NCBI GenBank assembly: GCA_039636795.1
Contig: CP143430.1
Location: 2,046,001 to 2,110,000, forward strand
Direction: 5' to 3'
Length of the DNA: 64,000 nucleotides
Origin: Micrococcaceae bacterium Sec5.1
GTDB lineage: Bacteria; Actinomycetota; Actinomycetes; Actinomycetales; Micrococcaceae
Of this stretch, positions 1 through 8,103 are shown piece by piece. The notes below the pieces were generated by a model. The model searched no databases. It worked only from the letters and a program-made list of their open reading frames with translations, and was not told the DNA's origin. The position numbers were made by a program, and so were the translations under genes. Positions within the stretch are counted from its first letter, which is position 1. Each line of letters opens with the position of its first letter.

Positions 1-303
1 AACCCGTGGCTCACGCTTGGTGTCCTGCTCCGGGCCGGTCTGGCCGGAATCGTAGGCGGCGACGAGTACCCCGAACCAGACATTTTCCCGGAGACGGCAG
101 ACCCGGCTGAATTGAACGACGTACCTCGACTGCCTCGTACACTCCAGGACGCGCTCCTGGCATTGGAAAAGGACCAGACCGTGACGTCGTGGTTCCATCC
201 TGATCTGTTGGCAACCTATTTGGCGGTCAAGCGGCATGAGCTCGCCCACGTGGCCACACTCGACGATGCTGCCCGAGTCAAAGCGGTATCTGATGTCTAC
301 TAA
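1..303 (+). CDS. Glutamine synthetase family protein, C-terminal fragment
   Basis: Only the last 100 codons are present; the 5' part lies left of the window. The frame opens with NPWLTLGVLLRAGLAGI, which matches the helix near the end of the glutamine synthetase catalytic domain (NPYLALAALLAAGLDGI-like). It ends with the usual LP.TLQDALLALE and LATYLAVKRHE blocks. Members of this family join ammonia or an amine to the gamma-carboxyl of glutamate. Its stop codon lies inside the start region of the next gene (11-bp overlap), so the two are translationally coupled. The link to an amidohydrolase resembles the two halves of fungal FluG and suggests a gamma-glutamylation role in catabolism rather than primary ammonia assimilation. 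That role is inference; the substrate is unknown. Confidence 0.8.
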   Translation, partial: NPWLTLGVLLRAGLAGIVGGDEYPEPDIFPETADPAELNDVPRLPRTLQDALLALEKDQTVTSWFHPDLLATYLAVKRHELAHVATLDDAARVKAVSDVY

Positions 304-1447
304 TTCCGTAGAAGATCTCCTGACCACCATCGAGGAAATCCCCTTGGTGGACCATCATGTCCACGGTGCGTTGAAGGATGACGTTGACCGGTCCTCGCTG
401 GAGGAACTGCTGACGGAGTCGGACAGGCCCATTCCTGAATGGATGACCCAATTCGATTCGCAATTGGGATTCGCGATTCGTCGTTGGTGTGCGCCGTTGT
501 TGGGCCTTCCTGCACATGCGAGTGCCGACGCGTACTTTGAACGGCGTGTGGGGCTCGGGTCGTCGGAAGTAACCTCACGCCTGCTCAAGTCTGCGGGGAT
601 AGGTCATTTCCTGGTCGAAACCGGATATCGCGGTGATCAAATCCACGGCCTTTCGGGGATGGAGCGCATCAGCTCAGCCACGGTAGGTGAGGTTGTCAGA
701 CTCGAATCAGTAGCGGAGTCTTTGGCGTGGGAAGGCGTATCAGCCGCCGATTTCGCTAACGCCTATACGGCCCGGCTTGCCCTGGCAACCCAGAACGCGG
801 TGGGAGTCAAGAGCATCATCGCCTACCGACATGGGTTCGACTTTGATCCAATCAGGCCCTCCAAAGAAGAAGTGGTGAAGGCGGCTGCTTCCTGGCTCCG
901 TTTGGTAGCAGCCGGCTACTCGCTTCGTGTTTCGGATCCTGTGCTTTTACGATTCTTTCTCTGGTCCGGCGTCGACCGTGGCCTGCCCATTCAAATGCAC
1001 ACTGGGTACGGCGATCCCGACCTGCGTCTGGAGGCCTGCGACCCGTTGCTGCTGGTTCCCTGGTTAAAGCTGATTGAATCGTTGAAGGTGGACGTACTCC
1101 TTCTCCACTGCTACCCGTTCCACCGGCATGCAGGCTATCTTGCGCAGGTGTTCCCGCACGTCTACTTCGACGTCGGGCTGGGGACCAACTACACAGGCGT
1201 TCAGTCTCTGGAACTGATCAAAGAGTCTTTCGAGTTGGCACCGTTCTCCAAAATCCTGTTTTCAACGGACGCATGGGGGCCTCCGGAACTCCATTACCTC
1301 GGCGCGCGACTATGGCGCGAAGGAATGGGCAAGGTCCTGGGGGCTTGGGTTCGTGATGGGGACTGGGCTGAGGAGGATGCCATTCGAGTGGTTCACATGG
1401 TCGGAAGGGATAACGCGGTGCGCGTCTATGAGCTGGGGGAGAAGTGA
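293..1447 (+). CDS. Amidohydrolase family 2 protein (FluG N-domain-like)
   Basis: This 384-residue TIM-barrel metal-dependent hydrolase has the signature sites in order: the N-terminal HxH metal motif in LVDHHVHG, a central QMHTGYGD strand, LLHCYPFHRHAGY, and the C-terminal ILFSTDAWGPPE block carrying the catalytic Asp. The start was set at the ATG at 293, which overlaps the glutamine-synthetase-like stop. An in-frame start at 236 would run deep into that gene and has no family support. The following gene overlaps by GTGA. The family hydrolyses or decarboxylates small C-N or C-C substrates. Paired with a glutamine-synthetase-like enzyme it probably processes a gamma-glutamylated or cyclic amide intermediate. 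The family call is firm and the substrate is not known. Confidence 0.85.
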   Translation: MSTNSVEDLLTTIEEIPLVDHHVHGALKDDVDRSSLEELLTESDRPIPEWMTQFDSQLGFAIRRWCAPLLGLPAHASADAYFERRVGLGSSEVTSRLLKSAGIGHFLVETGYRGDQIHGLSGMERISSATVGEVVRLESVAESLAWEGVSAADFANAYTARLALATQNAVGVKSIIAYRHGFDFDPIRPSKEEVVKAAASWLRLVAAGYSLRVSDPVLLRFFLWSGVDRGLPIQMHTGYGDPDLRLEACDPLLLVPWLKLIESLKVDVLLLHCYPFHRHAGYLAQVFPHVYFDVGLGTNYTGVQSLELIKESFELAPFSKILFSTDAWGPPELHYLGARLWREGMGKVLGAWVRDGDWAEEDAIRVVHMVGRDNAVRVYELGEK

Positions 1448-2646
1448 ATTCTGAACTGTTTGAAGTGCTCAGGAGCCGCATTGATCAGGAAATTCCACAT
1501 GCAATAGAACTGCGCCACAAATTGCACAGCATGCCGGATTTATCCGGTTCCGAGGGACCCACCCTTGATCTGGTCTTGAATGCATTGCCTGGCGACCTGC
1601 AGACCCAGTTTGTGGCCGGAACCGGGGCAGTATTGCGAATCGGCGGGCCCGGCAAGGCGATCGCTATCCGGGCTGAGCTGGATGCGCTGCCGGCCGTGGA
1701 AGATTCCGAAGTCGATTGGGCTTCCCAAAGGGCAGGTGTCATGCACGCCTGTGGGCATGATGTCCATCTGGCTGCCGTCGTTGCCTTGGCCAGGGCTCTC
1801 CACTCAACACCCGGTGCAGCTCCCGCGGCATTGGTCTTGCAACCCAGGGAAGAAACGTACCCGTCCGGGGCAAAGGACATCTGCGCAACAGGGATACTGG
1901 CGGAGCAAGATGTGCGTGCCACAGTCGCGGCCCATATTCAGCCGCTGCTACCCGGAGGGACGGTAGCGTGCACACCGGGGGCCGTGAATGCCTCATCGGA
2001 CGAGTTCATCATCAACATCAGTGGAAGGGGCGGCCACGCTGCCTACCCGCACATTGCAGCGGATCCTGTCCTGGCGCTATCCCACGTAGTGGTCTCTTTG
2101 CAAAACATCGTGAGCCGGAACGTGGATCCCATGGACTCGGTCGTGCTCACCATTGCGACCCTTCAAGCTGGTACCGCGGCCAATGTCATACCGGGGACCG
2201 CCGCCGCCCGGGGAACTGTCCGCACCATGGCCACCCCAGTGAGGGAGGAAGTGCTGCGTCGTCTTGCCGAGACAGTGCACCTGGTTGCTGCTGCGCACGG
2301 CTGCAGCGGCGAAGTCAGCGTCACCGAAGGCGAACCCGTCCTGGAAAATGATGTGCACATCGTCAAGGCGACTGCCCCTCTACTGCTGGCTCTGGGCTTG
2401 GAAGTGGACAGCAATCTCAGGTCGGCAGGCTCCGACGATTTTTCGTATTTTTCGGAAAGGATGCCTTCATTGATGATGTTCGTGGGTACCAGCGGAACCG
2501 GGGAACGGCTGCACTCAAGCACTTTCGTGCCCGATGACTCTCATGTCCATGATGTAGCGCATGCACTGCTGGCTGGATACGTTGGCGCCGCCAGGACGTT
2601 ACTGCCCGCCCACGAGCTGCCCCTGGTCGCTGCTCCAACAAGCTGA
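1444..2646 (+). CDS. M20 family amidohydrolase (hippurate / IAA-amino acid hydrolase type)
   Basis: This 400-residue zinc peptidase-fold amidohydrolase starts with GTG, overlapping the previous stop as GTGA. The motifs are the metal ligands in MHACGHDVH, the catalytic glutamate region PREETYPSGAKDI, the dimerisation-domain GRGGHAAYPHIAADP and the C-terminal GSDDFSYF before a final His (RLHSSTF). The family removes N-acyl or amide-linked amino acids from small molecules, for example N-acyl amino acids, hippurate or auxin conjugates. Its coupling to the amidohydrolase and glutamine-synthetase-like genes points to one degradative pathway in which amide bonds are formed and broken. Usual family length is about 380-420 residues, so the protein looks intact. 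Confidence 0.88.
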   Translation: MNSELFEVLRSRIDQEIPHAIELRHKLHSMPDLSGSEGPTLDLVLNALPGDLQTQFVAGTGAVLRIGGPGKAIAIRAELDALPAVEDSEVDWASQRAGVMHACGHDVHLAAVVALARALHSTPGAAPAALVLQPREETYPSGAKDICATGILAEQDVRATVAAHIQPLLPGGTVACTPGAVNASSDEFIINISGRGGHAAYPHIAADPVLALSHVVVSLQNIVSRNVDPMDSVVLTIATLQAGTAANVIPGTAAARGTVRTMATPVREEVLRRLAETVHLVAAAHGCSGEVSVTEGEPVLENDVHIVKATAPLLLALGLEVDSNLRSAGSDDFSYFSERMPSLMMFVGTSGTGERLHSSTFVPDDSHVHDVAHALLAGYVGAARTLLPAHELPLVAAPTS

Positions 2647-2754
2647 CGGCAGGCTACTGCTCAAGCCGTTCTGGGTTTCCTGATTGAATGGGGATAAAAG
2701 CGGAGGAGTTCATACCAACTTCCAGCTTTGCCGTCTGTGCAAGAAAGGAACGCC

Positions 2755-3648
2755 ATGACGCAGTCCGGACAGTTTGAACAGTCTGAGAACCAATCTGCCC
2801 GGTTGACCCTGGCGGACCGAATCCGTCAAATTCAGGGTTCGCTTTCTCCGGCAGAGCACAAGCTGTCCCGTGTGTTCCTCGCCAACTACCCGACTGCAGG
2901 GCTCGAGTCCACAATTGAATTTGCCAAGAAAGGAAATGTCAGTGCCCCCACCGTGCTCAGGTTCGTCAGCAGATTGGGCTTCAACAAGTACCGGGACTTC
3001 CAGGATGCCCTACGCGAAGAAGTGCAGGCGCGGCGGGCATCGCCGCTGACCCTCCAAGGCAAAATACGAGTTGATTCAGCCGCTCCAGAATTGGCTCAGT
3101 CAGTGGCAGAGACGGCGGTCCAGGGCATCGAGAGCACGGTCGCCTCGCTTCCGGAGCACGAGTTCGACCGTGCCGTTGCGCTTCTATGCAATACGTCACT
3201 GGACATTACTTCGGTCGGTGGCAGGTTCTCTCACCTGCTGGCCACCTACTTGGACTTGCACCTTCGCCTGATGCGACCCAACACCGTGGTGCACGCCCAG
3301 CATCCTAACAATGACTCCACATTCATAGCTGACCTCAGCAAACGCGATGTCTGCGTCTTCTTCGATTTTCGCCGCTACCAAAAAGACACCGTTGACCTGG
3401 CAAAGGCAGCCCGTGAGAAGGGGGCAAAGATTGTCCTCATCACGGACCCGTGGCTCTCTCCGGTTTCCTTTGTCGCGGACGTCGTTCTGCCGGCGCGGGT
3501 GGAGGCGGCCGGTTCCTTCGACAGCATCGTGCCGGCAACGGTGTTGGTGGAAGCCCTCATCGCAGCGGTCCACGTCAAGCTTGGGCATGCGGCCGATCAC
3601 CGTATGCGCATTTTGGAAGCCAGCCATGGCGCAGTGCTGGCCGACTAA
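2755..3648 (+). CDS. MurR/RpiR family transcriptional regulator
   Basis: This 297-residue protein has an N-terminal HTH_6 helix-turn-helix (about residues 10-85; LSPAEHKLSRVF, then VSAPTVLRFVSRLGF) and a C-terminal SIS sugar-isomerase-type domain (about 130-270; DITSVGGRFSHLLA, KIVLITDPWLSP). RpiR proteins bind phosphosugars or other anionic effectors and control adjacent catabolic genes. The ATG at 2755 was chosen because an AGGAAC ribosome site lies just upstream; a TTG 27 bp earlier lacks one. It follows the M20 gene by 108 bp in the same direction, so it probably controls the preceding cluster. The effector is unknown. Confidence 0.85.
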   Translation: MTQSGQFEQSENQSARLTLADRIRQIQGSLSPAEHKLSRVFLANYPTAGLESTIEFAKKGNVSAPTVLRFVSRLGFNKYRDFQDALREEVQARRASPLTLQGKIRVDSAAPELAQSVAETAVQGIESTVASLPEHEFDRAVALLCNTSLDITSVGGRFSHLLATYLDLHLRLMRPNTVVHAQHPNNDSTFIADLSKRDVCVFFDFRRYQKDTVDLAKAAREKGAKIVLITDPWLSPVSFVADVVLPARVEAAGSFDSIVPATVLVEALIAAVHVKLGHAADHRMRILEASHGAVLAD

Positions 3649-3740
3649 GCTTCATACACAAGATAGAGAGTTGGGGCTGTGACTATCGGGTTCCTTACCC
3701 CTTGGAGTTCTCAATTCTCCGGCTTGGACAATTCCAGAAC

Positions 3741-4133
3741 TCAGGTCCAGAATTCGTCCGCCTTGGCGGTGTCCTCGAAGAACTCCCGGCCCTCGACAAC
3801 CTTTCCGTCGCGGAGCACGAACACGATGGCCGACGCCACGTCCAAAGTCTTTCCGTTGTTTTCCGCGTGGCTTTGCTGGATCCCCACGGTGTGGTTTTCC
3901 CCGCCTACGATGTCCTGGACATTCGCCTGGAACGACCCCTGGGAGCGTGAGCCCAGCTCACCAAAGTAGGCCAGGATGGCTTCGCGTCCTTCTTTCTTGC
4001 CTGACAGCACGCCGCTTCCTGCCGCGTGCCAGACTGCGTCCTCCGCGAATAGTTCGCCAAGGGTCGCCAAATCCCCAGTGTTGAAGGCCTCGTACCCGCG
4101 CCGAACGAGTTCAGCGTTTTCTGCAGCTCCCAT
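3741..4133 (-). CDS. SnoaL-like / NTF2-fold polyketide cyclase family protein
   Basis: This 130-residue protein has the SnoaL pattern: AELVRRGYEAFNTGDLATLGELFAEDAVWH at the start, a GREAILAYFGEL helix and a C-terminal FVLRDGKVVEGREFFEDTAKADEFW strand pair. The cone-shaped NTF2 fold is used by isomerases, cyclases and stress-related small-molecule binders, so the reaction cannot be named. The start at 4133 (MGAAENAEL) fits the family length; a longer frame to 4223 adds 30 basic residues with no family match. It converges with the RpiR gene and is divergent from the STAS-like pair. Confidence 0.75.
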   Translation of the reverse strand: MGAAENAELVRRGYEAFNTGDLATLGELFAEDAVWHAAGSGVLSGKKEGREAILAYFGELGSRSQGSFQANVQDIVGGENHTVGIQQSHAENNGKTLDVASAIVFVLRDGKVVEGREFFEDTAKADEFWT

Positions 4134-4350
4134 ATCGAACACCCCGTCATCCTTGTCGGTATTTTTACAACGGCCTAAGCCTGTTGACCCAACCAGTATC
4201 CGCTTCGGTATCCGGACGCTCAATAGCCGGCGCTCGGTGAGGTCAAGTCATAGGAGCTTCCCGGCGCCGCCAACTTTGACTGGTCGTTTGGGTGCGCATC
4301 TTTAAACAGGCAGTTACTCTTAGCTCTACAAGACTCTGGGGGAGCAAGAG

Positions 4351-4731
4351 ATGAAACCAATCACCGTCGACGGCGGCAAGGGCACAGTGGAACTCGACGC
4401 CCAAGGAATTCTCTACCTTGTGTGGCAACCGGGGACTGTTCTGGAGGCCGATGACGTACATGCAGCGATGGCAAAGGTCAATGAGGTTGCCGGCGGTGCC
4501 GAGTACCCGTTGCTGATCGACATAGCCAACACTCAAGCGGTGACCCTTCAGGCGAAGTCTGTTTTCAGCGTCAAGTGCGCCGCTTCACGAATTGCCCTGC
4601 TTGGCTCAAGCCCACTCAATCGGGTCATTGCCAACTTCGCCATGGCACGGCGGAAACTCCCGTGTCCCACTCGGTATTTCACCTCCCGCGATGAGGCGAT
4701 GTCCTGGCTGCTCCAGGCACCCGTTTCCTGA
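4351..4731 (+). CDS. Small STAS/SEC14-like (SpoIIAA-type) protein, copy 1
   Basis: This 126-residue protein has alternating strands and helices and ends in RYFTSRDEAMSWLL, the ending typical of SpoIIAA-like/STAS-SEC14 proteins ((R/V)FxdxxeAlxWL). A GGGGGAG ribosome site sits 7-8 bases before the ATG. Family members act as small soluble regulators or ligand binders. A residue equivalent to the phosphorylated serine of anti-sigma antagonists cannot be assigned safely. A near copy follows at 4891, with about 20 differing residues. Function is unknown. Confidence 0.75.
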   Translation: MKPITVDGGKGTVELDAQGILYLVWQPGTVLEADDVHAAMAKVNEVAGGAEYPLLIDIANTQAVTLQAKSVFSVKCAASRIALLGSSPLNRVIANFAMARRKLPCPTRYFTSRDEAMSWLLQAPVS

Positions 4732-4890
4732 CACCACTGTGCCCATATCCAACGAAATCGGACAAGACTGACCGTCTACGTCCATTCAGAAGCAGCATTT
4801 GCGACGAATTGCACGCCTTTGTCCGTTCGTTCCGGTGCGCATATTCAAGCAGGCAGCTAGTCTTAGCTCCACAAGACTCTGGGGGAGTAA

Positions 4891-5271
4891 ATGAAGCCAA
4901 CAACTGTTGACGGCGGCAAGGGCACAGTTGAACTCGATGCCGAAGAAGTTCTCCAGCTGGTGTGGCATCCGGCGACTGTTCTGGAGGCTGCTGACGTACA
5001 TGCGGCGATGGCAAAGGTCAATGAACTTGCCGCCGGTGCCGAGTACCCGATGTTGATCGACATAGCGAACACTCAGGCGGTGACCCGTCAGGCCAGGACT
5101 GTTTTCAGCGTCAAGTGCGCCGCTTCACGGATTGCCCTGCTTGGCTCAAGTCCGGTCACTCGTGTCATTGCCAACTTTGCTATGGCTCGGCGGACACTCC
5201 CTTGTCCTACTCGGTATTTCACCTCCCGCGATGAGGCCATGTCCTGGCTACTCCAGACGACCGTTCCGTAA
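4891..5271 (+). CDS. Small STAS/SEC14-like (SpoIIAA-type) protein, copy 2
   Basis: This is the second 126-residue copy, roughly 84 percent identical to the gene at 4351 with no gaps. Differences cluster near residues 18-34 and 66-70, while FSVKCAASRIALLGSSP and the C-terminal TRYFTSRDEAMSWLLQ are unchanged. A GGGGGAG ribosome site lies 4 bases before the ATG, closer than in copy 1, so translation efficiency may differ. The 5' region is also duplicated, so both copies are probably expressed under similar control. Function is unknown. Confidence 0.75.
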   Translation: MKPTTVDGGKGTVELDAEEVLQLVWHPATVLEAADVHAAMAKVNELAAGAEYPMLIDIANTQAVTRQARTVFSVKCAASRIALLGSSPVTRVIANFAMARRTLPCPTRYFTSRDEAMSWLLQTTVP

Positions 5272-5568
5272 CGCTGGCCACGGCCTCTTCAGGGCCGGGG
5301 GCCGCGAGATCGACCATCCCACATATCAGGAGGGCTACGGATTCCGTGGTCCCAGGAGTTCGAAACAGCACTAAATCGCGGTGTGTCAGCTCTGGATCTT
5401 CAGCGCCGCGAGAACGAAGCTAACGAGTGGAACAGTTTTGAAACGCGAATTCGGATTGAGTCGCTTCTGTTCTGTAGAAAGTTCTGGCATGAATATTGGT
5501 AGAGCCTTAGCCGCCCAGAATGGAGCGCGTTTCGCATCCCAATCCTTGGTCTCCACCAGGCGCTGCTA
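5272..5568. other. Intergenic, no supported gene
   Basis: Short frames exist here (for example a 62-codon one from 5381), but none has a ribosome site or a protein-like composition. No strong hairpin or repeat was seen. Confidence 0.5.
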
Positions 5569-5889
5569 ATGACCAAAGGAATCATACTTATCGTGTTCGT
5601 GATTTTTGGGTACGGACTCGGTTGGTCCGGACGATTCCGAATGACCCTCAAGAGTGGTTCCCGGACAGAATGGACTTACCAAACAATCCACCTCGTCGGG
5701 ATCGGGCTCCTTGCCCTGATCATGATCGTCTTGCCACCTCTGACTGCTTTCCAGGGTCTGCCAGGAATTGCTTTTACCTCAGCCGTCGTCCTGCTCGCCT
5801 CGCTTGCTCTTTTCCCCTTGAAGGTCCAGAGACTCCCATTGGCCCTCAGTCCGGCTACTGGAGCAAGGGCGAAACCGCCTGAGGAGTAG
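5569..5889 (+). CDS. Small hypothetical membrane protein
   Basis: The 106-residue frame holds three likely membrane helices: about residues 4-20 (IILIVFVIFGYGLGW), 40-60 (IHLVGIGLLALIMIVLPPL) and 66-84 (IAFTSAVVLLASLALFPL), with a short basic tail. The hydrophobic pattern is coherent and supports a real gene over the overlapping frame that starts at 5520. The ribosome site before the ATG is weak. I do not recognise the family and the neighbours give no functional clue. Confidence 0.5.
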   Translation: MTKGIILIVFVIFGYGLGWSGRFRMTLKSGSRTEWTYQTIHLVGIGLLALIMIVLPPLTAFQGLPGIAFTSAVVLLASLALFPLKVQRLPLALSPATGARAKPPEE

Positions 5890-6121
5890 CATCGAGATAG
5901 ATGGCCCCATTCCTTGGCTTGGTTTGTGGGTTTCTGTCTGGCCGCTTGGTATTTGCGCACGATCTATGCCCGCTTTGGGTAGCGATCTCCCAGCAGCATG
6001 TGCGACCCGAAGGCGGTCAGCCTTCCGCGTTTTAGGCGCGCTGGTCGAAACAACGGATTCACAAACACATGGGCTTTCGCTGGTGTTGCGTTCATCTCTA
6101 GTGGAAGCTTGGTAATTGCTC

Positions 6122-6442
6122 CTACGGGCCTTTATTGGCCGACTCTTGGGCATGCTTTCCAGTGGACGGTGTCCCGATGATCGGTATGGGCGCCGTGTCG
6201 AAGAATCGGTATTCCGTATCCGGAATGCGGATGGTGCCGGCGGCCTCCGCTTTGTCCCGGAGGAAATCGTGATCATCACGGGAAAGTACAACCTGCCCGT
6301 GCACGTCGTACTCTACGTCTTTGTATCCTTCGTTGCTGACCCTTCTTGATAGAGCTTCGGGCAGAACAAGGCACGCTGGATTCTCCAAGAGCCATGTCCG
6401 TGTTTCCGAGTCGAGCCGATTCCATTCGTGTTTAATGCTCAT
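6122..6442 (-). CDS. Hypothetical protein, about 106 aa
   Basis: A soluble, acidic protein beginning MSIKHEWNRLDSETRTWLLENP, with a middle part (VEYDVHGQVVLSRDDHDFL) that looks like folded protein rather than shadow coding. No known domain is recognised. The C-terminal 20 residues are low in structure. It is isolated between gaps, on the opposite strand to the small membrane gene before it. Confidence 0.5.
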   Translation of the reverse strand: MSIKHEWNRLDSETRTWLLENPACLVLPEALSRRVSNEGYKDVEYDVHGQVVLSRDDHDFLRDKAEAAGTIRIPDTEYRFFDTAPIPIIGTPSTGKHAQESANKGP

Positions 6443-6541
6443 GCCTGGACGTCCCCTTCTGCCGGGCTTTGCTGGATGGTATTGAATTCCACTCAGATTA
6501 CGCCTGCCATTTAGCGGACGATAGAGTTGTGCGCCACCGCT

Positions 6542-7036
6542 TCAGGTCTCAGGCCCAAGCCTCACGCCGGGCCTGCCCTTGGCGAGGCGGCCTCGCGGGG
6601 CAGCAATGAACGCCAGCACGCCCACCAGCGCACCCGCCAGGGACACGGTGGTGGAGATCGCGAAGGCATCAGCTGAGAACTGTTGAAGGCCAAACGAGAA
6701 GGGCAACCAAATGACAACCCACTGGAACACGTCAACAATGCCGCCCCAGCGCCTTCCGCGGCTTAATCCGACAAGGGCCACGACGGAGAGTCCTGCTATT
6801 CCAAGGCCGCCAGCCACGCCGATGAAGAACCCGCGTGTTACGTCGTTGTCAGGCTCGACAGGGTATGTTGCGATCACCTCCCGGGACCACACGTACATCC
6901 AGATGGCCAGACCAAGCCCGCCAATGATCATGAGAGAAGTAACGACCCTGGCTATATAGAGGATCGCAACCGCAACCGACGTCGACCGTGCCTCGCCCCG
7001 CTGCCCATCGGCCTGGCCGCGCTTCCTTTCCCCCAT
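6542..7036 (-). CDS. Hypothetical multi-pass membrane protein
   Basis: The 164-residue protein has a charged N-terminus (MGERKRGQADGQRGEARS) and four likely membrane helices: about 24-48, 67-90, 100-118 and 127-146. A basic, Pro/Gly-rich tail follows. This four-helix arrangement is common among small actinobacterial membrane proteins of unknown role. It is divergent from the DUF4259 gene; the 229-bp gap between them probably holds both promoters. Confidence 0.65.
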   Translation of the reverse strand: MGERKRGQADGQRGEARSTSVAVAILYIARVVTSLMIIGGLGLAIWMYVWSREVIATYPVEPDNDVTRGFFIGVAGGLGIAGLSVVALVGLSRGRRWGGIVDVFQWVVIWLPFSFGLQQFSADAFAISTTVSLAGALVGVLAFIAAPRGRLAKGRPGVRLGPET

Positions 7037-7265
7037 CGGACCAGCCTGCGCGCAATTGATGACGTTGTCACGTCCAGTCAGCGGACTGGGGGCATCTCAA
7101 CCATCCGACCGCTTCCAAAGAATGCGACACGCAGGTTTCCGGCTTGCAGCAAAGGCCGGTCCAGACCAGTGCCTGACGATAGGGTGAGTCGGCCCGGCTG
7201 GAATGTTATGAACATGAACGTTTGAGCTGCCTAAGTGAGCGGCACTAAAAACACGGGAGTTTGCA

Positions 7266-7754
7266 ATGGGAACTTGGTCGACCGGCAGTTTCGGAAATGA
7301 CGAGGCCCTCGATTGGTTTGGGGATCTGCGGGAAGCCCCTGAAGCAATGCCCTTCATTGAACAGACTGTGAACAACGGTTCGACCGAGAGCATCATTGCC
7401 GCCGGCGCGGTTTTGGCCGTGCTGAGCGGACACCTGCATACAGACGTTCACCCGGATGTTATCGAATGGTGTGCTGGCGGACCGGCCCCGTCATCCGCTT
7501 TGAAACTGGCGGCAGCGGATGCGATCCAGGCCGTCATCGATGACCCGGAAGTTGACGGTCACGATACATGGGCGGAGCTCGGCGAAGATGACGATGACTA
7601 CGTTGGATGGATCGCAAACTTAGAGAGCATTTCAGGCTCTGTTGCGCGAATCAGACTGATTCTGCCCCTTTGCCCGCGAGCTCCAGCTCCATGCCGATCC
7701 CGGACTGTCGGCCAGTGGCCTCATAGTCAGCGAGGTCTGGCCGTCAGGGTGTGA
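7266..7754 (+). CDS. DUF4259 domain protein with a probable C-terminal frameshift
   Basis: The N-terminus MGTWSTGSFGNDEALDWFGDL is the hallmark of DUF4259, with the helical body and an acidic DDPEVDGHDTWAEL stretch following. A GGGAG ribosome site precedes the ATG. As read, the frame runs to 7754, but residues after about 123 (PLCPRAPAPCRSRTVGQW) are Pro/Arg-rich and unlike the family. Removing one T from the TTT at 7630-7632 gives NLESIQALLRESD and a stop at 7657-7659, a far more natural ending of about 130 residues. Either a real 1-bp insertion or a sequencing error explains this. The function of the family is not established. Confidence 0.8.
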   Translation: MGTWSTGSFGNDEALDWFGDLREAPEAMPFIEQTVNNGSTESIIAAGAVLAVLSGHLHTDVHPDVIEWCAGGPAPSSALKLAAADAIQAVIDDPEVDGHDTWAELGEDDDDYVGWIANLESISGSVARIRLILPLCPRAPAPCRSRTVGQWPHSQRGLAVRV

Positions 7755-8103
7755 ATGCCTTCGGCTTTGCAGGAGAACAGCTCAAGCCTCATTTTCATCT
7801 CATCCCGCGACGTGATCCCTCATGGGGACCGTCAGTACTATTTTTCCCCACGATGCTGTGAGGATCTGCTCGTTTCGCTCAGCAGCCTCCATCCACGGTA
7901 CGAGCTCTGGACCGCAGCCATCCCTGCAGGAGCTCCGGGGCCTTTCTCTCAAACAGTTTCGCTTTTTGCGACATGAACTTTCCCGATCACGCACTCCTTT
8001 GACTGGAGACCGACCTTGCCGGACGCAATCGGTCAGTCTCCGCAACATATGTTTGGCCGTCGGCTGTGGGGTCTGTCGGTCACTGTTCATTGGAGAGAAT
8101 CCC
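7755..8103. other. Leader region of the pilus locus
   Basis: About 350 bp without a supported gene. The frame of the downstream surface protein stays open back to 7822, but that stretch does not resemble a protein N-terminus. An imperfect inverted repeat (GGAGACCGACC at 8005-8015 and GGTCAGTCTCC at 8031-8041, one mismatch) lies about 65 bp before the proposed TTG start and could form a leader hairpin. Confidence 0.45.

Larger units (their letters stand above)
4285..5271 (+). repeat. Tandem duplication of a gene with its promoter-proximal region
   Basis: Two units, about 4285-4731 and 4828-5271, each hold roughly 65 bp of similar upstream DNA plus a 126-codon gene. The upstream parts share the blocks GGTGCGCAT, CAGGCAG, CTTAGCTC and ACAAGACTCTGGGGGAG at matching spacing, differing by a few substitutions and a 3-bp indel next to the start codon. 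The 3' flanks are not alike. Conservation upstream of the gene suggests that a promoter and ribosome site were copied with it and kept by selection. Confidence 0.85.

Noticed and set aside
7822..8103. Upstream extension of the pilus adhesin frame
   Set aside because: Would place 94 non-secretory residues before the signal peptide; the TTG at 8104 has a ribosome site.
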